Assembly (NCBI GenBank): GCA_025667525.1
Contig: JANFOE010000050.1
Location: 1,550,001 to 1,614,000, forward strand
From: Glebionis coronaria
Taxonomy: Eukaryota; Streptophyta; Magnoliopsida; Asterales; Asteraceae
Direction: 5' to 3'
Length of the DNA stretch: 64,000 bases
Within the stretch, counting starts at the first letter, position 1. The number at the start of each line of letters is the position of its first letter. The notes below the pieces were generated by a model. It saw only the letters and a program-made list of their open reading frames with translations, was not told the origin of the DNA and searched no databases. Positions 11,401-26,039 of the stretch are shown here, in pieces. Both the position numbers and the translations under genes were made by a program.

Positions 11401-14400
11401 TGCTTCAGGTAATTTTCTCAAAAGGGAGATTAGTCCTGTAAGGTATTGCTATATTGATCCGTTGTATAATTTTTATGTAATTTTTTATCATCAGAGACTA
11501 GCATAATCATATACTCGAGCATATGAACTTATTACCATGAAAATCTTCCAGTTAGTCTGTTTTTGCTTGCTATGGTTCCTGCTTTGTTGCCTGAAGACCA
11601 TTGGTAGAACCTACCTTCCATTGCTCAAATTCCACAGAACTTATCATAAATGAGCAAAGTCAGCGAGTTGGTTGCTGCTGACCCCAAAAAATTTCCTACA
11701 ATAGCTTCCTAGAAAATATACAATCGACGTGTCGTTGACCATCAGTGAAACCAGAACGAAAATTCAAAATGAGCTTAACTACATTTTCAATACATGAGTA
11801 ATCACACCATTAAGGAAGCTATTTCTCACCATTTGGTTGGTTACAAAGCAGGCCATCGACCCACAAAGCTTCTCCCTCGAGTTAACTTTCTTACTTTTAA
11901 TTCTATTACTGTATTATTATTGTTATGTGTTTGATTGATATATCGAGGTGAAAGTTTATGATTTAAATCTATTGACCTTTGTACTGCAGTTTTTTACAGA
12001 TAGGAAAAGAGTGTTATTCAGGTATTTTTAACCCAGAATCTATCCGGTTTAAACTTTATGATTCTATGTATTTCACATAATGAGCCAATTAAGTGTTAAC
12101 ATAATTATTTTTTTTCCATATATGAAAACAACCAACAACAAGTCTAAGCTGGGATCAGGGTATGTGAGTTCTGCAATGATGGTGATTTCGAGTTTGGCTA
12201 TCATGGCAACAACAAGCGCATCAAGAAACAAGAGGACATTTGTGCATAGGTTGATGACATTTTTAGAGATTGTGACTATAACTGCGTAGGAAAAGGAAAT
12301 GGTAATATTATAAACCAATGGTACTTATTGAATTATAGAAAAAAAATCACAAAAAATATGCACAAACGCAATACCTCTTCTCAAGAAAAAGAATATTATA
12401 AACCAAAGGTACTTCTTAAATTATGGAAATAAATCACAAAAATATGCAGTTCTAAATATAACAAAACAAGCTCTTCTCAAAAAAGGATCTAGATAAGAAG
12501 TTTTAAAGAAATTCACATTTGCATTAATAATAAAAACTGAGTGAGTGGTCATTCCTTTTCTCTTGCCCTGTTCTTCAGAGGAATTCGAGTGATCGAGTCA
12601 CACCTCTGTTATTACCTGTTTTAACGTGAATATGTTATGACCCATCAATGTTTTCATTTGTTCTACACTTATACACCACCAATAATGCTTGCTGGCTTAT
12701 TAAACAGATAGGTAGGGGGAGCTAGGTGCTCTACTTTACACATGGGTCACAATAGTTCCATAAGATATAGGTGTTCTTTTTTCATTTGATTATGAAGAAT
12801 ATGTCTACACTGCATTCTTGAAACAATGGATATTGTCAAAAGTAAATAGTATCCGTAAATTACGTTCACTTACTGTTGTGTCTGTTATCACCTCTACTTT
12901 TGATAGAATATATAAGTCATTAATTTATTGAACGATTGAAGGTAGAGGAAAAACGAGTTGAAAGCGATGTGCATGATTCCAGCCCCTCTAAATCTATGAG
13001 TAGGCAGTTTTACGTTACTTTAAACAAGATCTGTTAAGCCTGAATGATAGAAGGCTAATAAAAAATATATAAATATATGATCATATGCCAGCCAACTAAG
13101 GAGGATACATTAAAGGCATTTAAAAACACACTGACATACATTTGTATGCAGCAACTTCTGCTTTTCAGATCCTCAATTACAACCAAACCATTATCCTAAA
13201 CATCCATGACCCAAGCTATATAGCTCTAAGAAAAAGGCAAAAGGAGGAAGAAGAGAAGAAGCCATGATCCTAAGTCTTTGTGTTGTATTCTCATTTCCTA
13301 CTTTTGATTTAGAATCGGGTTTGAATCATTTTGTCGTTTGCACCCGAAACCGACTCGAAACGGATATATAATAAGAAAACTATACACCGACAACCGATCC
13401 GATTATTTGTTGGTTTGGTTCGGCTCACTCGGCTTGGTCGATTTATTTTCGTTCTTATTCGGTTTTGCTCAGCATAAAAAATGTTATGATATTTTTGCTA
13501 TCTCGATCACTGGTAACGTTTTGTTCTTTGTACCTTGCTTATTTAAACTTTTATGTTTTGAGTGCTTGCGTTTGTGTTTTCGGATGTTTTATTTATGACA
13601 TTATAAATTGATGTTGTGATACACGGTTTTTGATTTTGATCGCAAAGCATTATGCTTTATATTTCTGGCTATCTGATACTAATTGGTTTCAAAACAGTTA
13701 GGTTTTGATGTACGTCAATATCGATACTCAATAATTTTCAACACGTGAATTTCAATGGAATCTGTTTATAATATCTTTTTAGTTAAGTATGCTGGTAAAA
13801 AGTACTTGGGATTTCATCGTTAATAAATCTCTAAGTTGTACCTTAGAATTTGGTGATGAGCATAAGCATTTAGCTTTTTAACCAATGTTTACCGGTTTTC
13901 AAATTGACTCGGTCGAGTCATCGGATAATTAACAAAAATAATATAACAATAAAAACTCTTGTATATTAAGAATATAAATTGTTTATCAACCAATATAATA
14001 TGTAAAATCAAAATTCCGTCGCAAATACGTAAGATTTACATAATTTTTTTAGAAAAAACACCCGAAAAACTCGAAACCCGGCCGGGTCTCGAGAACCGGG
14101 TTGACCTGTGTCACCTCAAACCCAGAGGGTCAAGACGGGTTTTAAAAATGTGAAACCCGAGTCAATATGACCTATTTTTAGACGAAACTAGGTCAACCGG
14201 TTGAGCCGACCGAATTTACCCAGGTTTGAAAACATCGTTTTTAACGAGATAGAAACAGAATTTTAATCAATCCGATAGATACCTATAGTATCATTTCCTA
14301 AAGAATTGAGTTATAATTAAATAGTTTAGGGTGTCTAGACAGACTTATTAAGGATTATAACACCTTATTATATATGTTTTCATAAAAGCGTTTTCAAATT

Positions 14401-15686
14401 TGATTTGCTTACTATTTTGTATTTTACTTGTTTAGTTTTTAAGTACTATACTTTTATGAGAATATAATAGGGTAAAAGATATACAATACTATCGTACTTA
14501 TTTAAATGTATTGGTTTTAAACACTCACTAATTTATCGCGTGACTTTACCATTGAACTTGTTTGTTTTGTAATAATATTACTAATATTACCGGTTACACT
14601 TTTCACGTCATTAATTAATTTAAGTTATAATCCATGTCACTAATAAAATCCACCGTGGACTACTAATATACCTACATATAAATTCGTAAGTGTTTAAAGT
14701 CTGTACATGTTAATAAGTACGATGGTATTTTATAGTTTTTTCCCTTAATTAATTAACTTTACACTATCAATGGGCATAATAAGTACGTGGATGATACAGT
14801 GCCAGCGTATCGGTAACAAGCCACCATATTGGTGAAGACGGAACAAATTTGAAAGTTTATTGTTAAAGTCATGCAATAAAATTTTTCTTTTGAACGACAA
14901 TTTTTTACAACTCCCACAAACTATCTTACAACTTTTATCTCACATGTCTCCACTAAGACTTGAACCCACAACCTTTAGGTTAGTGAGCCACTCATACACC
15001 GCTAGGCCAAGAAGCCATTGGTAAAGTAATACGATAAATTAGTAAGTGTTTAAAATTAATACATTTGAGTGAGTACGATGGTATTGTATAACTTTTACAC
15101 AACATAATAAGATATTATGTTGTGATTTTCATGTAGGAATAGAATATTATACCTTCTCAAAGTTCCTATAAGAAAGATTAGAAGTAGTAAATATAACTTT
15201 GAAAAGGGAAAAAGATTTTTACAAGTCGAAACTAACTTATTGCTTCAGTTTTCTAATCATCATAAAAATAAAATAAATACAAGTGGGTCTCTCTTATTTC
15301 AATCAATTATTTATATATATTTATCTAAATTTTGATTGGCTAATATTATCAGTCACGTTACTTTCAACTTGAGAGAATTTGATCATTTCACACATATGAA
15401 TCTTCATAAATCATATTTAAACATAAATTTTAAGTGTTGTACATATCTTTATAGGAGTTAGATTATTGTGATTATAACTGAGGATTTTGTCATATAATTA
15501 TCGATCTTATACGAGTATCTGTTACAATTCATGGAGAAGCTCCTAATTAATTGGATAAATTCCACCACAAAATCAGCACTTTTGCTAACTTACAAACATT
15601 GTACCCTCTATACAAAGTAATATTCAAAAAAGTTTTTCAATATCACAGATCGAAAAACATTTTTTTAAAAAGATTTATGAACCGAA
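8415..15686. other. Anonymous AT-rich sequence, probably Helitron cargo and decayed repeats
   Basis: No ORF here resembles a known protein. Short exon-like pieces are present, for example at 10351-10468, which would read DTLGNLQVNYRHHKCPFCFQ with a CPFC finger-like motif and an AG before it. A 31-bp segment around CCTAATGATTTTATG is repeated at 8641 and 8700. A segment of about 39 bp is repeated at 10586 and 10697, with TTTACATGGTTTGGG three times between them. 13900-14220 is rich in CGGGTTGACC-like words, as is 55590-55730. The stretch ends in a Helitron 3' terminus and may be its cargo, but I could not find the matching 5' end. Confidence 0.4.
14882..15021 (-). mobile_element. tRNA-derived SINE
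   Basis: On the minus strand it starts near GGCTTCTTGGCCTAGCGG. An A-box-like TGGCCTAGCGGTGTATGAGTGG (plus 14989-15010) is followed by a B-box-like GGGTTCAAGTCT (plus 14957-14968), the internal RNA polymerase III promoter of a tRNA. There is no cloverleaf end, so it is not a functional tRNA. Flanking 17-mers TAAAGTCATGCAATAAA (14865) and TAAAGTAATACGATAAA (15022) match at 14 positions and are a plausible aged target duplication. Confidence 0.65.
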
Positions 15687-15971
<285 letters not shown>

Positions 15972-16970
15972 ATGACTTATAATTATCCTTTACGTTTTTT
16001 GTTTTGCTAAATATTGGTGTTAATAAATTTTTCATAAAAATAACATACTCTAACGTTAAAATAAAAGATTTACAACACAAACAAACTCTATTTAGTCTTT
16101 ATGACATTAACGTTGTTCCTATATAAATCATGTTTGATAAATATTGTTAAAACGAATAGTTACAACACAGACATACTCCATTTGGTCTTTATGACTTAAA
16201 ATCGTTTGTGTTCAACAAATACCATCGTGATGGATTAGTTCCGTAGATTAATGTTTAAATCGTAACCTTTTCTATAAACTATAATAAAATACATAAACCT
16301 CGTCTAAAAACTATAATAAGATACATAAACCTCATCTAAACTAAAAGATACTTAAAAGCCTCAACTTGATATTATGATGTGAAAACACTGGTGTCAAGCA
16401 TGTAAGATGAGGACCCTGTTTACTTGCTTGAAAGTAACTCATACTCGATGGGGGTGTCTAAAAGACTATGGACGGTCGAGGTTTATGTATTTTTATTTTA
16501 CATTATATAAATTAAGTACTTTCATAGTTATACTTCATGTAATTTACTTTTTGGTTTATAAATTAAATACTCTTCTAGTCGTGCCTTAGTACATATAATA
16601 CAATGATAGAATTAGTTTTTCTTATTTGGTCAAATATTTCAAATTCGAGCTAAATAAATTAAGTAACGATGAATTAATAATCAATATCATATTATATTTA
16701 TTGAGGCAACTAAGAACGAAACTAAATCAACTAAATCAACGTATGAACACTAAGTAGTAAAAGTTACAATAAACTTTTAGCAATAACGGCCGTATTTGTT
16801 TTTAGTTCAAATGCGAAATAAAACTGATTTGTGTGTAACGTTGATCGTTGATTTTGCGTATTTACCATCTTTATAACAACTATAAATCTTTAATCCCATA
16901 TTCACATAAGCCATGAATTCACTCTAATAGAAGTAATAAATATAAGATCTTGAATTTATCTAAATCTATA
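15972..16970. other. Anonymous AT-rich sequence
   Basis: No ORF or RNA gene seen. If the minus-strand Helitron end is real, this would be its cargo. Short near-repeats are visible, such as ACTATAATAAAATACATAAACCTC and its variant at about 16280 and 16312. Confidence 0.4.
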
Positions 16971-17432
16971 TCTATACTATTATGGTGTATATCTTATCCT
17001 ATCTCTAAACCAAAATTTATGATTAACATATAAAATTCAACCATTCATCATTTTTAATCAAAAAAATAACTTCAAACCAATATTACAATCTTGACCATCA
17101 ATCTCTTTTGTAACAAAATTTTTAACAACTTTTTCAATAGCTTATTAAAAAACTATTTTCATTTTTAAATTGAAATATTCTTTTGAATTGATTTATTTTT
17201 TTATAATTTAATTTTATCATATTTTTTAAAATTTTGTTTTCTTTAATTCAACATCAATTTTGATATATATATATTTTTACAATTTTTTTTATTTTTAATG
17301 GTTTAATTTAAGTTAATTCAAACCTTTTACATTTTTTTTGGTAATGAACCTTTTACATTTTAACATTAATTTGAACGTAAAAAAATAGTCACCACATATC
17401 TGTCGCTGCATTGTGCGGGTACCATGTTATTC
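16971..17432 (+). mobile_element. Possible short non-autonomous Helitron, decayed 3' end
   Basis: It starts A|TCTATACTATTATG, a typical plant Helitron 5' end (TC after A). About 430 bp of very AT-rich sequence follows, then CGCTGCATTGTGCGGGTACCATG, which resembles the GC-rich hairpin near Helitron 3' ends. The terminal CTRR is not recognisable, so this call is weak. Confidence 0.3.
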
Positions 17433-18959
17433 CATATTAACAACTTCATATTGCGGTCATATGTAACTTCATTTTAACAACAATAAGCATTGTGTATTCA
17501 TGCTTTCCCTTTCACCAGATATTGTCTTGAGGATTTTATACTTTATTCTTTATACGCTTGAACTAATTGCACTTATGCTGATTAAGTAGAATAAAATACG
17601 ATTTGAAGCTACTATTATATTTTTAAAGCTTTCAGAAGTAATGTGTTACTAATAAAGTCATTGTGGATGTACACTGGTTTTAGCGATGCATGCAGGTAAG
17701 AGATTTAGTTTGGCTTGTGTATATATTTTGTAGTCCTGTAAAGTTTATATATTCATTAATACATGTTCTAGTTTTATGGATCAAAGTATGTATATGTAAA
17801 TTGAGCTTTTAGCATAGGCTTGTGACACTCTTTTATATGAAAGATAGCTTTTAAAAACGCCATTTAGCTTTTGGCAAGTGTGACCCAATAGTGCGTAGGA
17901 GTTGTGGTCCTTAACCAAACCACATTAAAACATGTAGAGTGTTGTAAATTTGTGGATATGGCTACTTTCCCTTTTTAAGGTATTACAGCTTGACATATAA
18001 ACATAGTAAAAAGCTCGGCATTCATCCCAGAAGCTTCCGCTTTAAGCTTTTCCTCCCTATTTTTCTCATAGTTGAGTTTCTATTTCTTATCAATTTATTC
18101 TTATTATCCATCATATTCATGAAAAAACTCAGTTTTGCATCTTTCTGTCAGCCTTGACACCTTGTGGCTCGGGTACAGGTGAGTGTGGTTTTATATATTC
18201 GGCATAACTATCACATATCTCTTGCTTTCCATAAAATGAAGATTAGACTCTTCTTTCACTGCTACATTGTGGGGCTGATAGAAGAAGCCTGACTTTTACC
18301 CATTCATGAACTCCATCTTATCAGTATAGTTTTCTTTGGACCACCCGTTATTTTTAGCAATTTTGTTGTCTTGGAAATGTTCACTCATTCATATCTCTTC
18401 TTGCTTTCATATAGACTGATTTTATATTGTACACTCATTCTTTGTACATCTTTATTTGAAGGTTTCTCAGGGTCCTACTCGCCACTACTGTCACTCGCGA
18501 CTCTCTAGAACGACGCCTTTTCTCTAGTGGTAAATAGTTTAGGCTTTTAATAGTTAGTGCAGTCACCCTACGTGATGCTGATCATCCAATTTGTATAGGC
18601 CCATCTTGGTGTTATGGATCTTATAGGACCACAACTGCTCTAGACAGATGGTTGGTCCTCCTCAATTGAAAATGGTTAATATTCCAAATCTATTGGAATT
18701 AACTTGGTTACTGATCTGAGTCGAAAGGATTTGGACTCGGGGTTGATGCCCTGCAATACTTGTAGTTGCCCCTACAAAGTTATATCACATTTAATTCCAA
18801 AAAAGCCAAGTACAAAAATCAACAAAATAGGTGTCGTTGTTCTTTTCAAGACATAAGAGAACCACGTGCACGATGCATCTCTAAAAAAATAGTATGTATA
18901 CAGAGAACAAAAGTATGTACTTGAGTTAGGAGGTTTTCTACATTAATGTGCAAAGTGTG
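17433..18959. other. Anonymous sequence
   Basis: No supported gene. Exon-like pieces and pyrimidine-rich AG sites occur, but nothing matches a family I recognise. Confidence 0.4.
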
Positions 18960-19266
18960 AGGTAATTGTATTCAGTTCTCTTTAAGAACTCATCTATCAT
19001 TTCAACCAGCTGAGCATTGCCATGCATTTACTTATCTTCCTCATACTGGTCAAACTCACCTCGAGTTAAGATCCTTTGAAGTGCATCTTTCAAGGACCCA
19101 ACTATTTGCGAAAATGCAATCTTGACTCAGGAACATTGAGCCTCTCGTGGATCTGTTTCGCTATGTCTGGCAAACATTTGGATATTACCTCTGACTCGAT
19201 ATGCACAAGCTTATTAGCCAAAGGGTGAGTTATGAATATTTTGTCATTATGATCACCTGAAGGCAG
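18960..19266 (-). pseudogene. Dynamin-related protein (DRP4-like) gene fragment
   Basis: On the minus strand one frame reads THPLANKLVHIESEVISKCL then PDIAKQIHERLNVPES and ends at a TAG. After a frame change it continues SLKDALQRILTRGEFDQYEE, then MHGNAQLVEMIDEF after an in-frame TAA. The order and wording match, from general knowledge of the family, the stalk region of plant dynamin-related GTPases of the DRP4 type. There the segments 'CLPDI..I...L', 'LLRIL..G.F..Y' and 'MH..A.L..ML..F' follow each other. No GTPase motif (P-loop) is visible nearby. At least one frameshift and one nonsense codon make this a dead fragment, possibly captured by a mobile element. Confidence 0.5.
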
Positions 19267-22200
19267 ATTGGCTTAAGGACAACTTTCATGTTTTCACTTG
19301 ATGTTGCACCCTCGGGCTAATCCAACCTACCCTTTCTCACATATTTCTCTGCATGTCGACTCTGAAAAAGTAGCATAAAATGTAGTTGCAAAACAATACA
19401 ATTACTTATAAACTCGCTCTTGCAGATAGCCTCTCAGACGGATCATACCTTTAAATCCCTGGCAAAAATGAATAACGGCGGCAACCTTCTATGTAATTAT
19501 TTGAATCCCTTCTTCACTGTCGCCTATGTCAATACTTTTTAAATTTTTAGAAATAACAAACATATTGTATATGGTTACAGATCCCAGTAGATCTATACAT
19601 GTGAGGAGATAGTTGGACCAAAAGAAACCATAGCTATATTTTCACCCTTTTTTCAGATGTTGGTTTTGCACTTGATCTTACATCTATTAAAGAAGACTAT
19701 AATCAACCATTCATGCATAAACAATAGACCAGACTCTCACCTTGTATGTTCAACATTTTCCTTGGCCATTATGGACAGCGTCGATGTATAAGAAAAAACA
19801 GATACTCAAAGGATGTTGGATGTGTGCCTAACCAAAAACCTGCAACTTTGAAAACTGTTTCTTTTACTTCCTCCAAGTCCATATCTGCTTTATATAGATG
19901 GCATAAAATATTTTTTCAGTTTCAAACTTTTAGGAATGCAGCTCAATTAATCTCGTTGCATTCTTGTTTTTCTGCATTTTAACCCAATGCATCTGTTAAC
20001 ATGAATCTTTGAAGATTATCGTAAAAACATCTATTATGAAGTTTCTGAAGTTAAGAATTGAAGTTTACCTAAAAATAAGACCCCCATATTGCAACTGCAT
20101 TTTCTAAACAGGATCCCAAGTAAAGAAAGGTTCGCTTAGCAAATTAAGTTAACCATGTATAATGAATCCTTAATAGGTCATTTTTCGCAATTTTATATTA
20201 ATGCAAAATACTAAGTAAGCGACTAAATGTAAGTAATTGATTGCAGTGAACCTTAAAAGTAGCAAATAGCACTTTGGAACTATTTATTACCTGACTGATA
20301 GCAACGGGTCGTTCACAAATTCTTGAATATATTGTTTCTAACTTTTCTTCATTGTTAACAACCATTTGTCATGGTCGAGCTCGACTTTTGTTCGCCAAAT
20401 CTACCTTAAAAACAATGTCATCGTACATTACTTTCAACACTCCATCAAGTGGCAGGTGGCACAGCTTCCTTGGTTTTTCCTTACTCTTTATGTGCAGCTG
20501 AAACCACAAGCTACACTTTTCGTCTTGGTTCACGTGGTTTTGTTACTTTACATGTAAAGTTTGAACCGAAGAGAGAGCTTTACATACAAAAAAGTGCTAT
20601 CCCCAATTTTCTTTCAAAACTTGTTTAACAATTACTGTCACAAATTAAACAATTGCGTAACATCAATTCTATTAAAAAAAACCTTACCACCAAAGTTCAG
20701 AAGGTGATTCTGACTCCATTCGAAAGAGTTGTAACATTGGTCATTCCAGTTTCGACAAGATTAGGTAGAGACTGAGAATCTCATAACCCTTAAGTAGGAA
20801 ATACAAAGGCACTTGAGCTTATGTTTGTAACAGTGGTCTTTCATGTCTCCAATTGCAGAACTACCACCAGTGAAAGCTAAAGATATCACCTGAAGATGAA
20901 TTAACTGAAACCGCACTTGAGCCATGTAAACCTAGTCAAGCCCCCTGTGTAAGACGTAAAAAGTTGCAATGATACATAACATTACAGGTGAAGCGTTGTA
21001 TAAACATAGACACTATATTCAAGTAGTGATAAACTACCTTTACCAATGGGTCATATACCAAACAAATGGAGTAAACAATGGGTCATTTGCCAAGGTGTTT
21101 GGGTTCTGGGATTCATACTTGTTCTTGAGGTCCAGTAGTGGTGGTGAACTACCTTCTCCAGCACGATTAAGATTGATAGGACCTGGCTAATGGGTCATAT
21201 AACTATGGCGATGTAAGTCATATATAAACGCAAGGGATGGGCTTACACATTCAAAGTGGATGCGAGTAGTTTTTAATTTTTATTATACATTATCAGTAAT
21301 GCAAATGAGATTCATAGTACATCAAGTATTACGAATACTATAATTTATAACATATACATTGCATTGGTAATTATTCGTGGTCAGTTAATTCAGTACTGTT
21401 TGCCCACAGAAGCATATGCATCTGGTGATAGGATATGAATTAGGACTTTTTTATCATACAAACCACAGAAGATTGACATAAACATACCTTTAAGATACTT
21501 GGAGGTCACGGTTCCACATTTTCCACTTTCAAAGTGCAGCAACCTACTGTATCAGCTTCACCAACGTCCTACAACCCAAAGGTTCCTAAACGGACTTGAA
21601 GGCCTCTAATGGTGTCTTTTTCCTATCAGTATCACTACGCAAGAAGTATAACAATTTTTAGTTGAGACATTTGAAATCAAAAAATTAAATAGGAATATTT
21701 AAAATGATTCTTATTGATTTTGTTGATATTAGTTCAATGACTCTAACTCAAAATCCTAATGTTTTTTTTCATTATTCACGTTACAATGGCATAAGGATTC
21801 TTGGCAAGGTTGTTTGGGTGTGCTTATTGACATCGCTTTTAAAGGGATAAGAAGTTCAGAAAGGAATCACAAACAACCTCTTTATTAGTACTTCAAAATG
21901 CAGTCCAAAACAGCTCGTTTATGTGTAACAGTTTCATTAAAAAACCAAAACAACCCCTATACCAATAAGCAATCTGAAACACCCCTATACCTTAGTGTAG
22001 AGAATTAAAACCACAAATAGCCGAAAGGGTATAATCCAATTACCATTTACAATCCAGTAGGTAGATTCACTATACCCTGCCAAAATCAAGTTAGGGACAA
22101 TCCTTTAAGACAACCCATTCATTGTTGTTATTATTGTAATATAAGCGAACATAGCTTACAATAGGTCTTCAAGCGACATCTTACTTGCATCGGTTTTATG

Positions 22201-24485
22201 ATTCGGTTTTTCAATCGAATTATGACCTCCACCACTACATGTAACCTCACTGAAAAGTGAAAAATATAGATTTTGTATGTCATGCTTACAGATAGATAAC
22301 TTACATACGACGACAGTTTCAAAATCATTTTGTTATTTACCAATCAGTTGATAGCAAAAAAAATAAGTGGAACCGATGTAACACAAAACATGTAATCCTT
22401 ATTACAATAATTGCGAGAAACATTATAAGTAAAATAAGATATTGTTGCAATGGTGCAAAATTTGATATAATATTTTATGAAACAATCTCATTCTAATGCT
22501 TTTTCCATTATCATTTCAAGACCACCCAACCCACTGCTTTAATTAGCTGAGATTATTAACAATGTTAAACATGATTAAAAAGATAGTACCTCTAAAAGTG
22601 GCCTTCTATTTTTACGAATCCTTGCGAGTTATGTCATTGTTTATTTAATATCTTTTTTTCTACCTAACTTAACTACCACAAATTAGAAGATAATGGTTCA
22701 AAAAGAAACTGTAACCACTATACTGATAATTTGATGAAAATGACTCATTCGGTTTTCTATAACTTTGTGAAAATAACTCATTATATCCATCTGTTTTTAG
22801 ATGAGAACAGAATTTGAATTTCTAGATTTTTTCTTACTTAGGGAATCGATTTTCTAGATCATCTACAAATCATTCTTGCCATCGAAGGGAGAGCAGTTTA
22901 TGACTATCAAGACAAGGATCAGGTTTTGCACAACCTACAAAATATAATTATATGTGTTTAAGAATATATAAAAACATGATTAAATAACTCTAAAACCTTG
23001 AAAATGGAAAAAACAATACTTCATCAATGTTGTGATCACATCTCTTCATAATCAATCGATCAGCTTAAGAATGCAAAGCTTACATTAAAAGGCTGGGCTT
23101 TTCTAAGGGCTTATGAATCGCCAGGATCAAGCTTGACTGGTGTTGTAGTATAGTAAAGCCTTAATATAGGCTATATATCCATCCTTATATCATGGTATCT
23201 TGATTGCTTCAAAACTGCAATGAGTAGATTTATCATATAGTTGTATGAAAGACCACAAACTAAATGGATAAGCTTACCATCTCAAAACTATACAATGACT
23301 AATAAGCTATAAATTTAACTAACTATGACAAACTTCTGCCAGCACAACCAAAAAACCTCAAATTAAGCTGATAAATCTACAAATCAATATTATAGGAAAA
23401 AGACTAATCTCCAAGGAAAGCTCTCGAAATTGAAATACTTTACAAAGGAAAAGCTTATGGATTTTGCAATGGACCTCTAAATTCAGAATGTTAGCTCTTT
23501 CTCTATATATTATGTTCATAATGCTCACGGTATTTTGTTTTCTCAGAATATAGTAACATACCTCCCATGACTGCCCTTAAATTCCTAAAGAACACATGGG
23601 TCCGATATGTATCAACCACATTTTCCACCCAAGAAGCCCAAGTGTTTAAGGCTGTGGTATAAGCATCCATGGTTGACATTTCAAGTTTGGGGTAAAATGT
23701 GTCAGTTAACATGTAATAACAAATTCCACTCAAAACAGGCTAATTATAGGGGCATACTGTTGCGGCAAGGGCTGTTTGGTACTGAGTTTAATGCTACATC
23801 AAGGCACATTCATTGTGCATTAGCTAATGAAACTAATGTATAGATATCTTGTTGAGGGCGTCTACATATTGTTCATAGAGGTGGATATAGTCCGTTGGTC
23901 ACGCATACAGATCTGGTCACGTCATTGTGAATGAATTTTTTTCAAGCTCCTACAATCAGACCTCTACGCCACAATCAGAAAAGCAATAAAGATAATGAGC
24001 ATTCAATCTCAAATTTTAGGCATGCTATAAGCTTGTATAACTATTAAACTTGTTACCTTCCGAATTTCATGGTTTCTATGTAAAACTTTGCTTGTCTCTT
24101 TGGGGGTCAACCCATACTTGTCCACGTCTGGTGATATAGATGTCGCTCATTGGACAGAAAAATCAAACCGTGGAATAGGATACCTGCGATAAGAAGTAAG
24201 ACGAAGAAAGACAATATATTGGCATGATGCATAAGGCATAGTGTGATGGAAATAAGGCAAACATAATCACACCCAAGTTTGCCTGCAAAAAGGCAACACG
24301 AAACCCCCAAGACAAAAGTCTACATGCAAACAGATCCCGTAACTGAATGCTAAATCACCGGGATCCTACAAGAAACAATGTCAAAATCATCATAATTTTG
24401 CAGGATACCTTTGAAGGAAATGTCTTAAACATTAGTACAACATCTTTAGTAACTCGATATCTAAGGCCATATTACTGACCAAAAG
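19267..24485. other. Anonymous sequence, no gene identified
   Basis: About 5 kb of AT-rich sequence. Several minus-strand stretches look exon-like (for example 20370-20560), and they may be further decayed parts of the dynamin-like locus, but I cannot align them with confidence. I see no RNA gene or repeat boundary. Confidence 0.35.
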
Positions 24486-24695
24486 TGTCTTGCTGATGCT
24501 TTGTTAGCTGCGACATACATACTTAATCGAGTGCCTTCTAAATCAGTTACCACTACGCCATATGAGTTATGGACAGGTCAGAATCCCGACTTATATGTGG
24601 TTAAACCTTCAGGTTGTGCGACATACATTCTGAATTCCTCACATAAATATGGAAAATTAGGTCCTATAGGAAATAAGTGTGTCTTCATTAGATAT
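24486..24695 (+). pseudogene. Copia integrase fragment
   Basis: The frame reads CLADALLAATYILNRVPSKS, then TTPYELWTGQNPDL and GCATYILNSSHKYGKLGP, ending KCVFIRY. This is the segment of copia integrase just after the catalytic core, where 'NRVPSK', 'PYELW', 'GC' and 'FIRY' are conserved. About 70 codons remain; catalytic residues, LTRs and neighbouring domains are absent. It is an isolated relic. Confidence 0.8.
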
Positions 24696-25258
24696 TTGCT
24701 TATAAGCTGACCAAGTACTAACCTGAGTATTGATCGAGTTGTGATTGTGAGATGTGTTATTTCTGCTATATGTAATTGATATATCTAATAACCAAACAAT
24801 GATCATAATCAACAACACATAAATCAAATAATTAACAAAAATACAAATCAAGAGATCATGGCTGGCCCGTATTAAAACTAATTCTCGTATTAAGCGTCAT
24901 GAAATCGTTTGATTGATTTTGTGTGGTTTATGTGCGTGAGCCGATCATAAGTGATGGTTTTAGGATGCTTTATATTTAAATACAGAATTTCATTATGACA
25001 TATAGATTCAAGAAAAAAAGAATTAAAACCACTTACTGACTTTGTAGATCCTGGGATTCATGGTTGCTCGAACAAAAAAAATAGGTGATATTTTTCTTTG
25101 TGGCAGAACAAATCGTTCAAAAAGAGATGATATAGAATATAGATAGTAAGAGACTCCCTGATCTTTCAAAAAAAAAGAGAGAATCCTGGTATTTTACTTT
25201 AGGGTTCTTCCGTCATGCCTATATGGATATAGTTTTGGACAGTTTATCACAATATGTA

Positions 25259-25375
25259 ACGTGCTCCATTGGTAAAAGTGTTTGGTGTTCTTACCTTCAG
25301 ACTCGATATCGAATCCCGTGAATGAGTATCTTTTTATAGATTTTCGAGATTAACATTGCAGAATAATGATGACGT
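25259..25375 (+). mobile_element. tRNA-derived SINE-like sequence
   Basis: An A-box-like TGCTCCATTGGTAAAAG (from 25262) and a B-box-like ATATCGAATCCCGTG (25306-25320) are spaced as in a tRNA promoter. No CCA-type acceptor pairing is visible, and the 3' limit is uncertain. Confidence 0.5.
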
Positions 25376-25442
25376 GGATTAATTAGATGCTTATGTGGCA
25401 TATCCCTCCTCTTATATATAATGTAAAGATATATATACACAC

Positions 25443-25681
<239 letters not shown>

Positions 25682-25789
25682 TATAACTATGACTTGATAC
25701 CACACCCCTAATCCCAGTCATATGTGACATGGCAGCTATTAGCCAATAGTATTTCAGAAATCCCTAAAAAAATATCCATTTTCCACGTT

Positions 25790-26035
25790 TTTTATGATTT
25801 AAAATCGCTGTTTTTTCAAAATCGCGTTTTGGAAACGCAGGTTGAAAATCGCGTTTTGAAACGCGCTCCTGATATGGATGTTCGGAGTCAGCAACTTTTT
25901 TTCAAATTGATTTAAAAAATAATTTTTTAAATTCAGATTTGGTAATAAATAATTTTATTTTCGAAGTTGTTTTTTGAAATTCATATTTTGTAATAATTCT
26001 TTTTGAAATTCGTATTTGTAATAAATTAAAAATTA
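25790..26035. repeat. Short imperfect repeats next to the AT tract
   Basis: AAAATCGCGTTTTGGAAACGC-like words recur at 25800-25866 and are nearly palindromic. Three degenerate copies of GAAATTCATATTTTGTAATAA follow at about 25930-26035. Confidence 0.6.
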
Positions 26036-26039
26036 AGTC

